A DNA stretch of 64,000 nucleotides from RECM01 sp047921215 (GTDB taxonomy: Bacteria; Bacteroidota; Rhodothermia; Balneolales; Cyclonatronaceae): the NCBI GenBank assembly GCA_047921215.1, contig JBLRWO010000016.1, forward strand, positions 24,649 through 88,648. The letters run 5' to 3'. Below, in pieces: positions 45,093-53,771 of the stretch. The notes beneath the pieces were generated by a model. It ran no database searches and had not been told where the DNA came from. It saw nothing but the letters and a program-made list of their open reading frames with translations. Every line of letters starts with the position of its first letter. Within the stretch, counting starts at the first letter, position 1. Position numbers and translations under genes: made by a program.

Positions 45093-45166
45093 AGAATATG
45101 GAATGTAGAATATGGAATGTGGAATATGGAAGTGGAATATGGAAGTAGAATATGGAATGTGGAAGT
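45093..45166. repeat. Purine-rich short tandem repeats
   Basis: Irregular copies of GAATATGGAATGT and GGAATATGGAAGT upstream of the second msrB gene. Similar AG-rich repeats occur at 42745-42790 and 53463-53535, always outside genes. Confidence 0.75.
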
Positions 45167-45327
45167 GGGGTTGCTGGTAGTGTGGTGGATTGACATGTTT
45201 ATCGGGATGAACGGTTTCCGGGTTGAACGATGTTGTTTTAACTGTGTACCATCACACGTATTTTGATTCTGACAGGTATGCAGACAGGATCACAAAGAAT
45301 CGAAAATCAGGAAAACAGGACTAATAA

Positions 45328-45756
45328 ATGAAACAGGAAAAAATCGAACGGACCGACGCTGAATGGAAAGAAATACTGAGTGAAGATGAATATCGCGTCC
45401 TCAGGAAGAAAGGTACAGAAAGGGCCTTTACGGGCGAATACAACGACAGCAAGGAGAAAGGGGTCTACGTGTGTGCGGGTTGCGGGAATCCGCTATTCAG
45501 CTCAGATACCAAATATGACTCCGGATCGGGCTGGCCCAGTTTCTATGCACCGGTAGATGAGGAGAATGTAGAGAAAGAGAAAGACCTGAGCCATTTTACG
45601 GTCCGTACCGAGGTGCTGTGCGCTAAATGTAACGGACATCTCGGCCATGTATTCCCCGACGGACCCGGTCCGACCGGTATGCGGTACTGTATCAATTCCG
45701 CATCGCTCAAGCTGAAAAAAAATGCCGGTGCCCCGGAAGACGAATCCCGGGAATAA
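45328..45756 (+). CDS. msrB: Peptide methionine-R-sulfoxide reductase, cytosolic form
   Basis: A 142-residue MsrB without signal peptide. Zn-binding CAGCG and CAKCNG pairs, substrate loop SGWPSFYAPVDEEN, HLGHVFPDGPGPTG and active-site MRYCINSASL are complete. It begins ERTDAEWKEILSEDEYRVLRKKGTERAFTGEY, matching the exported paralog at 42226 closely. It reduces oxidised Met in cytosolic proteins. Confidence 0.96.
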   Translation: MKQEKIERTDAEWKEILSEDEYRVLRKKGTERAFTGEYNDSKEKGVYVCAGCGNPLFSSDTKYDSGSGWPSFYAPVDEENVEKEKDLSHFTVRTEVLCAKCNGHLGHVFPDGPGPTGMRYCINSASLKLKKNAGAPEDESRE

Positions 45757-45858
45757 ACACGATTCATGATGCAAACACGATTCATGATGCAAACACGATT
45801 CATGATGCAAACACGATTCATGATGCAAACACGATTCATGATGCAAGCACGATTCATG
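45755..45858. repeat. 18-bp tandem repeat array directly after msrB
   Basis: Five exact copies of AAACACGATTCATGATGC from 45755 to 45844 and a sixth variant copy (one base changed) to about 45858. It begins at the msrB stop codon. No spacers, so not CRISPR. Each unit contains ATCATGAAT-type dyads. Confidence 0.95.
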
Positions 45859-45954
45859 GTATAGACACTATTTCTATCGGCATCAGGCCAGCATGGCCGT
45901 TTAAAAAATGAAAAACTGCATGCTAACCGGCCGGCTGCCGTAAACCGTGCACCA

Positions 45955-47367
45955 TCAGGAGCCGGGCTGTTCCAGGCCTTTGCGTTCCATATCGCCCCAT
46001 TCCCTGCGGCCCCTTACAAAATCGAACATGCCCCTGAGTCTCCACCAGGTGTGAAGCTGCCGGTACCCGAAATTCTCGAAAAACGCGTACAGCGACAAAA
46101 TGAACACGTGTTTTGTTTTGGGATACCTGCGGAATGTGAATTCCTCGCACAGAACGGACGCGAGCGAAAGGATCATCCCCAGGAAAACGGCGGCAGCCAG
46201 AAAAGCGAAAAAGAAGGGCCAGCTGATCACACCCAACAGTATGGCTACGACGATGGCAATCCACCCGAGCGCTTCAATGACCGGACCCAGCATTTCAAAG
46301 ATGATGAAGAACGGCATGGCCAGGAATCCGAGCCGGCCGTATTTCGGGTTGAACATCATTCGGCGATGCCTCCACAGGCTGTCGGCAAGCCCGCGCTGCC
46401 AGCGGTTTCTCTGCCGCGACAGTGTGGCAATATCTTCGGGCACCTCGGTCCAGCAGACCGGTTCGGCCAGGAACCGGATTTTATACGGTATCTTTCTGCT
46501 GCGATAGTAGTGATGCAGCCTGATTACCAGTTCCATATCTTCGCCGACTGTATCGTGAACGTAACCGCCTGCGCGCATCACCGCCCTGCGGTCAAAAATG
46601 CCGAAAGCTCCTGAAATGATGAGCAGGCTGTTCAGATAGTCCCAGCCAACCCGTCCGAACAGGAACGCCCGCAGGTATTCGACCACCTGTATGCGGCCCA
46701 GAAAGGACTTCGGTGTGTCAATTTTCTGTATCCGTCCCTGGCTGAAGGTACAGCCGTTCGCCACGCGAACAATTCCGCCCACAGCAACCGTCTCTTCATC
46801 TTCCATGAATGCGCGCAGCATTTTCTTGAGAACATCCGGTTCAAGAATGGAGTCGGCATCGATGGAACAGACCAGGTCGTGCCTGGCAATATTCAACCCG
46901 GCGTTCAGGGCATCCGCCTTGCGGCCGTTCTGCTTGTCGATAACCGTGAGTTCAGGAAACAGCTCTGATTCATAAACGGCTTTAACCGGCTGGTGATTGA
47001 TGATCAGCGGGTAGTACTTGTCGACCTTATGCAGTTTGTAATGGTCGATGAGTTTTGGGAGGGTTTCATCGGTGCTGCCGTCGTTAATCACCACCACCTG
47101 AAATTCCGGAAATTCGAGCTGTAGCAGGGCCCTTACCGAGGCGATAATATTGGCCTCTTCGTTATAGGCCGGGGCAAGTATGCTCACCGGCAGGTAGAGT
47201 TTTGAGGTGAATAACCCGGTGAGGTCATACACTTTTTTACGTTTCAGCTGGGCACGCACATAAAAAAACGAGATGGTGACCAGTATGATATAGGTCAAAT
47301 TGATCATGAGAAAATATATGAGGATGCCGCTGTTGAACCAGGCCAGAAATTCTCTGATGAAGTCCAT
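45955..47367 (-). CDS. Membrane glycosyltransferase family 2 (processive synthase-like)
   Basis: A 470-residue protein. N-terminal helix (residues 12-35), GT2 domain (LPVSILAPAYNEEANI; VVVINDGSTDETL; nucleotide/metal SIDADS; VGEDMELVIRLH acidic motif; QRNRWQRG, the Q-x-x-RW product-binding motif) and three or four C-terminal helices. This is the layout of cellulose-, hyaluronan- or PNAG-type synthases that polymerise and export a polysaccharide across the inner membrane. ATG 47367 lies just after the HEAT gene stop; a longer frame upstream is unlikely. Operon with a HEAT protein and a response regulator suggests regulated exopolysaccharide synthesis. No PilZ domain is present. Confidence 0.9.
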   Translation of the reverse strand: MDFIREFLAWFNSGILIYFLMINLTYIILVTISFFYVRAQLKRKKVYDLTGLFTSKLYLPVSILAPAYNEEANIIASVRALLQLEFPEFQVVVINDGSTDETLPKLIDHYKLHKVDKYYPLIINHQPVKAVYESELFPELTVIDKQNGRKADALNAGLNIARHDLVCSIDADSILEPDVLKKMLRAFMEDEETVAVGGIVRVANGCTFSQGRIQKIDTPKSFLGRIQVVEYLRAFLFGRVGWDYLNSLLIISGAFGIFDRRAVMRAGGYVHDTVGEDMELVIRLHHYYRSRKIPYKIRFLAEPVCWTEVPEDIATLSRQRNRWQRGLADSLWRHRRMMFNPKYGRLGFLAMPFFIIFEMLGPVIEALGWIAIVVAILLGVISWPFFFAFLAAAVFLGMILSLASVLCEEFTFRRYPKTKHVFILSLYAFFENFGYRQLHTWWRLRGMFDFVRGRREWGDMERKGLEQPGS

Positions 47368-47368
47368 A

Positions 47369-48532
47369 CTATTTTTTTTCCTTTTGGTTGCCTGTTTCCA
47401 TTTGTGCGATAATGCTCGCGGCGATACGCTGAATTTCGTCTTCGGTACCCTCCATGGCCCTGAGTGGCTCATAACCGGGTTCTCCGAGAGCGGCCAGCGC
47501 GTAAACGGCCCTCACCCGGACCCCGAAATCGGCGTCGGAACTCATCCGGATCAACACCGGGATGGACTCTTTGTTTCCGAGTTGACCCAGGGTATCGGCC
47601 AGGGTTTCCCTTATGGATACGTTCAGTGCGTCACTGAATTTTTCTGCCAGCAATCCGGCCGCACCGGTATATTCGAACCGCCCCATGGCGTGAATAAGAC
47701 TGTTGGCAATCACCCCGTTATCGGATTCCTTCATGGTCGAAATCAGGTTATACAGATAATCGGCCATGGTGGCATAGCCAATGTCGGCCACGCTTTTAAT
47801 GATCACACCCCGGTTCACGTTCGGAACAGACCGGTCCGAGATAATCCGTTTCAGTTCAGACACCTCCTCATCCATCTGGTCGAATTCCTTGTTGTGGAAT
47901 TTATACACCAGTTCGAGCAGGGCCATTTCGCTGATGCCGGTACGTCTGCACACTTTTTCAAGGGCCCGCCCCCTTGTGGCGACATCATCGCAGGCAAAAA
48001 TGGCACTGGCGGCAGTATGCAGCACCAGAACCGATCGGTTATCGAGCAGGGGAAAGATCTGTTCGAGCACATTGCTGCGCTGATTGATAACATTCACAAA
48101 ATAGAGACATCCCTGAATCAGGTTTTCGATCCGCCATGATTTCAGCTGCCGGTAGCGCTGGGTATACAGTGGCTGGATGAGCAGAAGCTGCCGCAGCCTG
48201 AGTTTTTCAGCGCCGGCAATATTGTACATGATTTCGAGGATGAGATCTTCAATAACCTCCAGGTCGCGGGCGGTTTTCAGCAACCTGATGATACCGGATT
48301 CCGCTTTTTCAAGCTCTTTGGTGTTGGCCGGATCCAGGTCGAGATAGTTGAGGATGAGCGGATACAGCTCCTCTTTTTTACGCAATCGGTAGGCCTCGTC
48401 GCGCTCGTGTTTTTTCCGCAGAATAACCGCTGTGAGTACCAGAAAGGTACTCATCACGAGCAAAATGACCAGCACCACAAGAACAAAATTTCTTGCCAGT
48501 TCATCTGCCAATATTTCCGGAAAGGGGATCAC
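47369..48532 (-). CDS. Membrane-anchored HEAT-repeat protein
   Basis: A 387-residue protein with one N-terminal membrane helix (residues ~16-39, FVLVVLVILLVMSTFLVLTAVIL) followed by helical repeats. The last ones are clear HEAT units (SIRETLADTLGQLGNKESIPVLIRMSSDADFGVRVRAVYALAALGEPGYEPL). It probably serves as a scaffold between the response regulator (4-nt overlap upstream) and the GT2 synthase (directly downstream). No enzymatic motif. Confidence 0.88.
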   Translation of the reverse strand: MIPFPEILADELARNFVLVVLVILLVMSTFLVLTAVILRKKHERDEAYRLRKKEELYPLILNYLDLDPANTKELEKAESGIIRLLKTARDLEVIEDLILEIMYNIAGAEKLRLRQLLLIQPLYTQRYRQLKSWRIENLIQGCLYFVNVINQRSNVLEQIFPLLDNRSVLVLHTAASAIFACDDVATRGRALEKVCRRTGISEMALLELVYKFHNKEFDQMDEEVSELKRIISDRSVPNVNRGVIIKSVADIGYATMADYLYNLISTMKESDNGVIANSLIHAMGRFEYTGAAGLLAEKFSDALNVSIRETLADTLGQLGNKESIPVLIRMSSDADFGVRVRAVYALAALGEPGYEPLRAMEGTEDEIQRIAASIIAQMETGNQKEKK

Positions 48533-48921
48533 TGGATCGGATTTACCGGGTTGAGTATGCGTTTCAAGCGTATCATGAACTCGCCGAGTTTAAAGGGTTT
48601 CGACATATACTCGTGTGCTCCCATCGAAAAGCCGCGCTCGAGGTCATCCTCCATGTTTTTTGAGGTGAGCATCATTACACGGGTATTTTTTATCGACTGG
48701 TCCTGCCGGATCTGCCGGAGCACTTCGAACCCGTCGATACCCGGCAGCATCACATCAAGCACCACCAGGTCGGGTTTCAGTTCTTTTACTGCCTCGATAC
48801 CGTCGGGCCCATTGTCCCTGTACTCAAACCGGTAATTTTCCTTTGCCAGCTTAAACTCGAGAAGACGGATAACACTCGGGTTATCCTCGATAAGCAGTAT
48901 TAAAGGATCGTTTCCTGGCAT
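48529..48921 (-). CDS. Single-domain response regulator (REC only), coupled to HEAT gene
   Basis: A 130-residue receiver domain: acidic pair ED12-13, phospho-acceptor Asp56 in LVVLDVMLPG, a Thr in MMLTSK and Lys108 in YMSKPF. No output domain. It overlaps the HEAT gene by 4 nt (ATGA), so it likely signals by protein contact, perhaps docking on the HEAT repeats. Confidence 0.93.
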   Translation of the reverse strand: MPGNDPLILLIEDNPSVIRLLEFKLAKENYRFEYRDNGPDGIEAVKELKPDLVVLDVMLPGIDGFEVLRQIRQDQSIKNTRVMMLTSKNMEDDLERGFSMGAHEYMSKPFKLGEFMIRLKRILNPVNPIQ

Positions 48922-48990
48922 GATGATTCGGTTCAGCAGAAATTAATTAAGTTCATACGGTCATTAACGGCCGTTGCGGGCAGAGGGCAA

Positions 48991-49356
48991 TCAGTTGTTT
49001 TCAACAGCCTGGTCTAGATGCTTCTTGAGGGTTAACATATCCACAGGTTTGATCAGGAATGCATCGGGGTTGGTTTTCATGGCCCTGTCGCGGGTACTCA
49101 AATCCGAATTTCCGGTAACAAAAATAACAGATACACGGGTATTTTCTTTGATCTTTTCGGTAGCCTGTATCCCGTCCATATTCCCCCCGAGTTGTATGTC
49201 CATCAGGATGATATCGGGATTGAGGCGCAGCGCGGCATCAACGGCATCCTCACCGTTTTCAACCTTGCCAATCACATTGTATCCCAGTTTCTGAACGAGC
49301 TTCTCGATCAGAATGGAGATAATGCATTCATCCTCAACAATCAATACTGTTTTCAA
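48991..49356 (-). CDS. Single-domain response regulator (REC only), second
   Basis: A 121-residue receiver: EDE near residue 8, phospho-Asp53 in IILMDIQLGGNMDG, FVTGNSD and the conserved Lys in AFLIKPV. The MDIQLGG style is that of receivers paired with HisKA_2/HWE kinases, and such a kinase is encoded 8 nt upstream. No effector domain. Confidence 0.93.
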   Translation of the reverse strand: MKTVLIVEDECIISILIEKLVQKLGYNVIGKVENGEDAVDAALRLNPDIILMDIQLGGNMDGIQATEKIKENTRVSVIFVTGNSDLSTRDRAMKTNPDAFLIKPVDMLTLKKHLDQAVENN

Positions 49357-49364
49357 AGTCCGGG

Positions 49365-50768
49365 TTATTTGTCAGGAACAGCGCCAAAGGTAATTATAAT
49401 GGCTGTTCCGTTATTTCTGTTAAACTCAATCCCTGCCCTGAGCTGGTGTATCATGCCATGAACGAGGGTCATTCCCAGTTTTCTGGTTTTACCGGAAATC
49501 ACATCATCAGGCATTCCGACACCATCATCAGTGATTTTAAGTACATATTTATCGTTAACATGATCCAGACTGACCCATACATTGCCCCTTTCACGGCCAC
49601 GAAAGGCGTGCCTGAAGGCGTTTGTAATGAGTTCATTTACAATCAGTCCTAATGGGATTGCACTTGATAAACTGATATATGTTTCAGGGATTCTGATATC
49701 AAGGGCAATATTTTCGCCATTCTGCAGGTAATAGCTTTTCAGGGTTTCGATAAAATCTTCCAGGTATTCACCCAGGTGAACACGGGCCACATCTTCCGAA
49801 TTATAGACTTTCTCATGCAGCAGGGCAATGGCTTTGATCCGGTGTACACTTTCACTCAGCAGGTCTTTTATCTGATCATTATCAACACTGTTTGACTGCA
49901 GTTCGAGCAGGCCCGAGATGATTGCCAGATTATTTTTTACCCGGTGATGTATTTCGGCGAGTAATACTTCTTTTTCTTTTAGTGACGATTTGAGTTTCTG
50001 CTCGCTTTTTTTGCGGACAGTGATATCCCTGAAAAAAAGTGAACTCCGGTTATTCCCGTTCCGGTCGGTAACATTCACGGCTGTAACTTCGGCCGGAAAC
50101 CTGGTCTGATCTTTTCTGGTCAGGATCAGTTCACCCCTGAACTGCCCTTTCCGTATCCTGCTTTCGATGAAGTCGCCTTCAGGGCCTTCGAGGGCAAACA
50201 CCTGCTGCCAGTTTGCGTGGATCAGATCGCTCATTTCACACATCAGGATAGTGCAGGCCGGCGTGTTGGCCGTAAGTATAACTCCGTCGGCATCGGTTAG
50301 CAGTATTCCCTCGTGGCTGTTTTCAACGATAAGCCGGAACCGCTGTTCGCTTTCCTGCAGGGCATGCTCAGTCTCTCCGCGCGCTTTTCTGATGCCGGCA
50401 TTCTTAATTTCCCGTTCTATGACGGTTGGCAGACGTTTCATGTTGTCTTTCATCACATAGTCGTGCGCTCCGGCCAGTACAGCGGCAACGGCTGTTTCCT
50501 CACCTACCTTGCCTGATATCAGAATAAACGGCAGATCGAGCCCGCTCTTTTTCACGATTTCCAGGGCTCTCAAGCCGTCGAAGCCGGGCAGATTGTAGTC
50601 TGATATTACCACATCCCAGTTACCCTTTGCCAGGGCATTGTCCAGATCCCCGGGTGAGTCAACCCGTTCAACCACTGCATGAAGGTTGCCCCTGGCCAGT
50701 GTCATCTCAACAAGTTCAGCATCTGATACTGAATCTTCTATCAACAGGACCGTTATTTTCCTATCCAT
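49365..50768 (-). CDS. Hybrid sensor: REC-PAS-HisKA_2 histidine kinase
   Basis: Receiver at the N-terminus (residues 5-120, phospho-Asp57 in VVISDYNLPG), a PAS domain (~140-260, VENSHEGILLTDADGVILTANT) and a HisKA_2-type kinase with the phospho-His in EIHHRVKNNLAIISGLLELQS, then an ATPase domain (NELITNAFRHA; DDGVGMP). No membrane helix, so cytosolic. The REC input suggests phosphorelay from the kinase encoded upstream to the receiver at 48991. Confidence 0.93.
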   Translation of the reverse strand: MDRKITVLLIEDSVSDAELVEMTLARGNLHAVVERVDSPGDLDNALAKGNWDVVISDYNLPGFDGLRALEIVKKSGLDLPFILISGKVGEETAVAAVLAGAHDYVMKDNMKRLPTVIEREIKNAGIRKARGETEHALQESEQRFRLIVENSHEGILLTDADGVILTANTPACTILMCEMSDLIHANWQQVFALEGPEGDFIESRIRKGQFRGELILTRKDQTRFPAEVTAVNVTDRNGNNRSSLFFRDITVRKKSEQKLKSSLKEKEVLLAEIHHRVKNNLAIISGLLELQSNSVDNDQIKDLLSESVHRIKAIALLHEKVYNSEDVARVHLGEYLEDFIETLKSYYLQNGENIALDIRIPETYISLSSAIPLGLIVNELITNAFRHAFRGRERGNVWVSLDHVNDKYVLKITDDGVGMPDDVISGKTRKLGMTLVHGMIHQLRAGIEFNRNNGTAIIITFGAVPDK

Positions 50769-50908
50769 TTATTTTAGTCAGGTGTTGGTTACGACAGGTC
50801 CGTAATACGTTTCTTCTTAACAACCCTTTATGAACCTGTTTATTCATCACATCCGTTACCATCAGCGCAGATAACCGTATCAATCTACTAAGAAAACAGG
50901 TAATATAC

Positions 50909-53437
50909 CTATTTACCGGCAGCGCTGATGCTCAGGTGATCCGGATCCCCGGTATCCATTTCGGGAAGGCTGATCATAAAGGTGGCCCCGGCACCGTTTT
51001 CCGATACTGCTTCAATGGTACCCCCGTGTTTCTTGACAATCCGCAGCACAGTGGCCAGACCGATTCCCGACCCTTCAAATTCCGAACTTTTATGCAGGCG
51101 CTGAAACGGGGAAAACAGCTTGTTGTAATACTGCATGTTGAAACCGGCACCGTTATCCTGCACCATAAATCCCGCCCCATCTTTCCGGTACCTGCTTATA
51201 CTGATAACGGCATGATCTTTTCGGGACGTGAATTTCCAGGCATTGCCGAGCAAATTTTCCAGTACGACCCTGATAAGGCCCTTGTCACCGTATACCCGGA
51301 TGTTGTCAATACATGAAAACTCCACCTTCCTGCCGGGCTCTGAACGGGCAAGATCGCTCATAATCTGCCTTGCCATAGCGGAAATGTCAACATCCTGAAT
51401 CTGCATATCGGCCCGGGCAATTCGCGACAATTTGAGCAGTTCATCGATCAGTTCGCGCATCCTCGCGGTACCCGATCGTATCCTCGACAGGTATTTCCGG
51501 GCGGTTTCATCCAGCCGGTCAACGCAGTGTTCGAGCAGTGCCTCACTAAAGCCATCCACGCTGCGCAGCGGTGCCATCAGATCGTGCGACACCGAGTAGC
51601 TGAAGGCTTCGAGTTCTGCATTTACCGCCTCCAGCTCTGCCGTGCGCTCCCGGACCCTTTTTTCAAGGTCGCGGTTCAGTTCACTGATTTTCATCTCGGC
51701 GAGTTTTCTGCCGGTTACATCGAAGCCCGTGCCTATAGCCGCATTTTTTCCCTCGAACAGGATGGGAGACGCCGAAAAACTGAGCCATCGGATCTCGCCG
51801 TCTTTTCGTACAATCCTGAAATCATACGTGTGCTCGATCTCCTCACCCCGCTGCCGGGCCAACCCGTTTTCCCGGGTTAACTGCTGATGTTCGGGATGGA
51901 CCACCTCCCAGAACTTCATGGATTTGAGTTCATCTGCAGAATACCCGGTAATACGCTCGGTTCCCTTGTTTACGAATACCAGGTCCTCACCCCGGTAGAT
52001 GACCACCACCGCATCAATGGTTTCGGCCAGTTTCCGGAATTTGGCCTCACTTTCGCGAAGTTCGGTTTCTGCCTTTATCTGTTCGCTCACATCGTAGGCC
52101 AGCACAATTTCCACCTCTTTACCGTTCAGCACGAGCGGGTTGGCAATAATTTCAACCTGAAACACCGTGCCGTCCTTTTTCATGTGCCGCCAGATCCCGG
52201 CATTGTGTAAATTCTCTCCATCGCGGTAGGTCTGCAATAAAATCGGCACATCTTCGGCCGGACGGATATCCTTTATCGTCATCGACAAAAATTCCTTCCG
52301 GGTGTATCCGTATTTTTCAACGGCCATATCATTCACATTGATGAAGGCCAGGGTTTCCCTGTCGTAAAACCACATCGGCAATGGATTGTTTTCGAAAAGG
52401 AAGCGAAAACGGGTTTCACTTTCCCTGAGCATCTCCTCGGCCCGGTTTTTCTCGGTCACATCCACCACATTACTGATTATGAGGTAGTCGCCGGTGGACG
52501 AATCGAGCAGCAAGCGGGCGTTTTTAACCACTTCGACGAGATCGCCGCTTTTCGTTTTCACGGTATAGCGGGCATTATCAAGTGAACCGGTTCTGAAAAT
52601 GCGTTGCCACCTTTTTTCAAACAGCGTATGCTGGTCGGAACTGATCAAATCGGTCCATGATTTCTTATTTACAATTTCATCCCTGCTGTAGCCCAGTATG
52701 TCAAGCTCGGCCTGGTTAATCTCATGTATTTTTTTATCCGCACCGTAGATGTGAAAGCCAACCGGTGCATACTGAAACAGGTTTTCGAATTTCCTGTGGC
52801 TTTGTTCAGCCAGCCGGTACAATTCGCGGATACGGCTAATATCACGGATCTGCAGCATCAGCAGATGACCGGAACCGTTTCCGGTGTCGTTAAACCTTGA
52901 CAGGATACATTCGGTCCATATCCAGCTGTCATCCTTCTTCCGCCACTGCATTTCGAGGGTAACCCGCTGCTTCCCGGCCGTACCGAGCTGTTCAATGGCA
53001 TCTTCGAGTTGCTGGTGGTGATCAAGGTGCAGAAAATCTCCTGTTGATTTACCATCTGCAAATTCTTCGGATCTATAACCCAGCACCCTGGTTAGAACCG
53101 GGCTTGCGTAATCAATCTTAAGGTTTCTTGTAAACAGGAGGATGGCATAACCACTGTGTTCGACCAGGTTCCGGTACTTCATTTCGCTTCGGCGCAGCTC
53201 CTCCCCGGTTTTTCGAAGTCCGAAGGAGTATAATCTGATGAGAAGATACAGTAACAGGCCGGTCGTAAACACATAGAACAATCCTTTATAGGTTTGCAGC
53301 CTTGCCATCAGCTCAATATCATCAATGATGGTTTCAAGTAACCGGTCGGAGAACGCGATCCACAGTATTCCCGATACCAGGTACAACAGGGTAATGGTGA
53401 TGGGGGTCAGCAGGGGCTTTTTGAACGGGCCGAGCAT
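50909..53437 (-). CDS. Membrane multi-PAS sensor histidine kinase
   Basis: An 842-residue protein. Two N-terminal helices (residues ~10-30 and ~52-70) bound a short extracytoplasmic loop. Four PAS domains follow (starting near 88, 213, 340 and 462, each preceded by a short ELRESE-type linker). A coiled segment leads to HisKA with FSYSVSHDLMAPLRSV and a HATPase domain (NLLGNAWKFT; DNGAGFNMQYYNKLFSPFQRLH; GSGIGLATVLRIV). This resembles bacteriophytochrome-type kinases with a PAS array. It probably heads the signalling operon that ends in the HEAT/GT2 genes; a 140-nt gap separates it from the next kinase. Confidence 0.94.
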   Translation of the reverse strand: MLGPFKKPLLTPITITLLYLVSGILWIAFSDRLLETIIDDIELMARLQTYKGLFYVFTTGLLLYLLIRLYSFGLRKTGEELRRSEMKYRNLVEHSGYAILLFTRNLKIDYASPVLTRVLGYRSEEFADGKSTGDFLHLDHHQQLEDAIEQLGTAGKQRVTLEMQWRKKDDSWIWTECILSRFNDTGNGSGHLLMLQIRDISRIRELYRLAEQSHRKFENLFQYAPVGFHIYGADKKIHEINQAELDILGYSRDEIVNKKSWTDLISSDQHTLFEKRWQRIFRTGSLDNARYTVKTKSGDLVEVVKNARLLLDSSTGDYLIISNVVDVTEKNRAEEMLRESETRFRFLFENNPLPMWFYDRETLAFINVNDMAVEKYGYTRKEFLSMTIKDIRPAEDVPILLQTYRDGENLHNAGIWRHMKKDGTVFQVEIIANPLVLNGKEVEIVLAYDVSEQIKAETELRESEAKFRKLAETIDAVVVIYRGEDLVFVNKGTERITGYSADELKSMKFWEVVHPEHQQLTRENGLARQRGEEIEHTYDFRIVRKDGEIRWLSFSASPILFEGKNAAIGTGFDVTGRKLAEMKISELNRDLEKRVRERTAELEAVNAELEAFSYSVSHDLMAPLRSVDGFSEALLEHCVDRLDETARKYLSRIRSGTARMRELIDELLKLSRIARADMQIQDVDISAMARQIMSDLARSEPGRKVEFSCIDNIRVYGDKGLIRVVLENLLGNAWKFTSRKDHAVISISRYRKDGAGFMVQDNGAGFNMQYYNKLFSPFQRLHKSSEFEGSGIGLATVLRIVKKHGGTIEAVSENGAGATFMISLPEMDTGDPDHLSISAAGK

Positions 53438-53771
53438 GTTGTTGGGGGGAATTGGGTTTTGGGTAGTGAATAGTGAGTAGTGAGACTTCAGATTTCTGAC
53501 GTCAGACCTCAGACAAGAGACGTGGGACGTGAGTCTTTAGTATTGACACGTTATTTTGTTGCCCGAATGTGGTTGACCAATAAATTAACATGTTACGTAT
53601 TTGTTTCGGGAGAATGTTCACTTTTGACTTTTAATACCCTGGTCAGGGATAAAGATTGGTTTTCGGGGGACTGCCGGAGTATGGTGAACGGTTTTAACAG
53701 ATATATACAAGTACATGATTATATAGACACCGGTCAGTTTAATAAATATTCGGATAAGGGTCCTGATATTT
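53438..53771. other. Intergenic region with degenerate purine-rich repeats
   Basis: 53463-53535 holds short TGAGTAGTGAGAC/GACGTGGGACGTGAG-like repeats. The rest shows nothing recognisable. It lies between the kinase start and the 3' end of the amylase relic. Confidence 0.4.

Noticed and set aside
45502..45857. Minus-strand proteins made of MNRVCI or HHESCL repeats
   Set aside because: They are translations of the 18-bp repeat and run antisense through msrB.
45755..45858. Possible CRISPR array
   Set aside because: The 18-bp units are directly adjacent with no spacers, and no cas genes are present.
47368..47472. Longer N-terminus for the GT2 synthase
   Set aside because: It would overlap the HEAT gene and adds a basic, non-family stretch; ATG 47367 fits the family.
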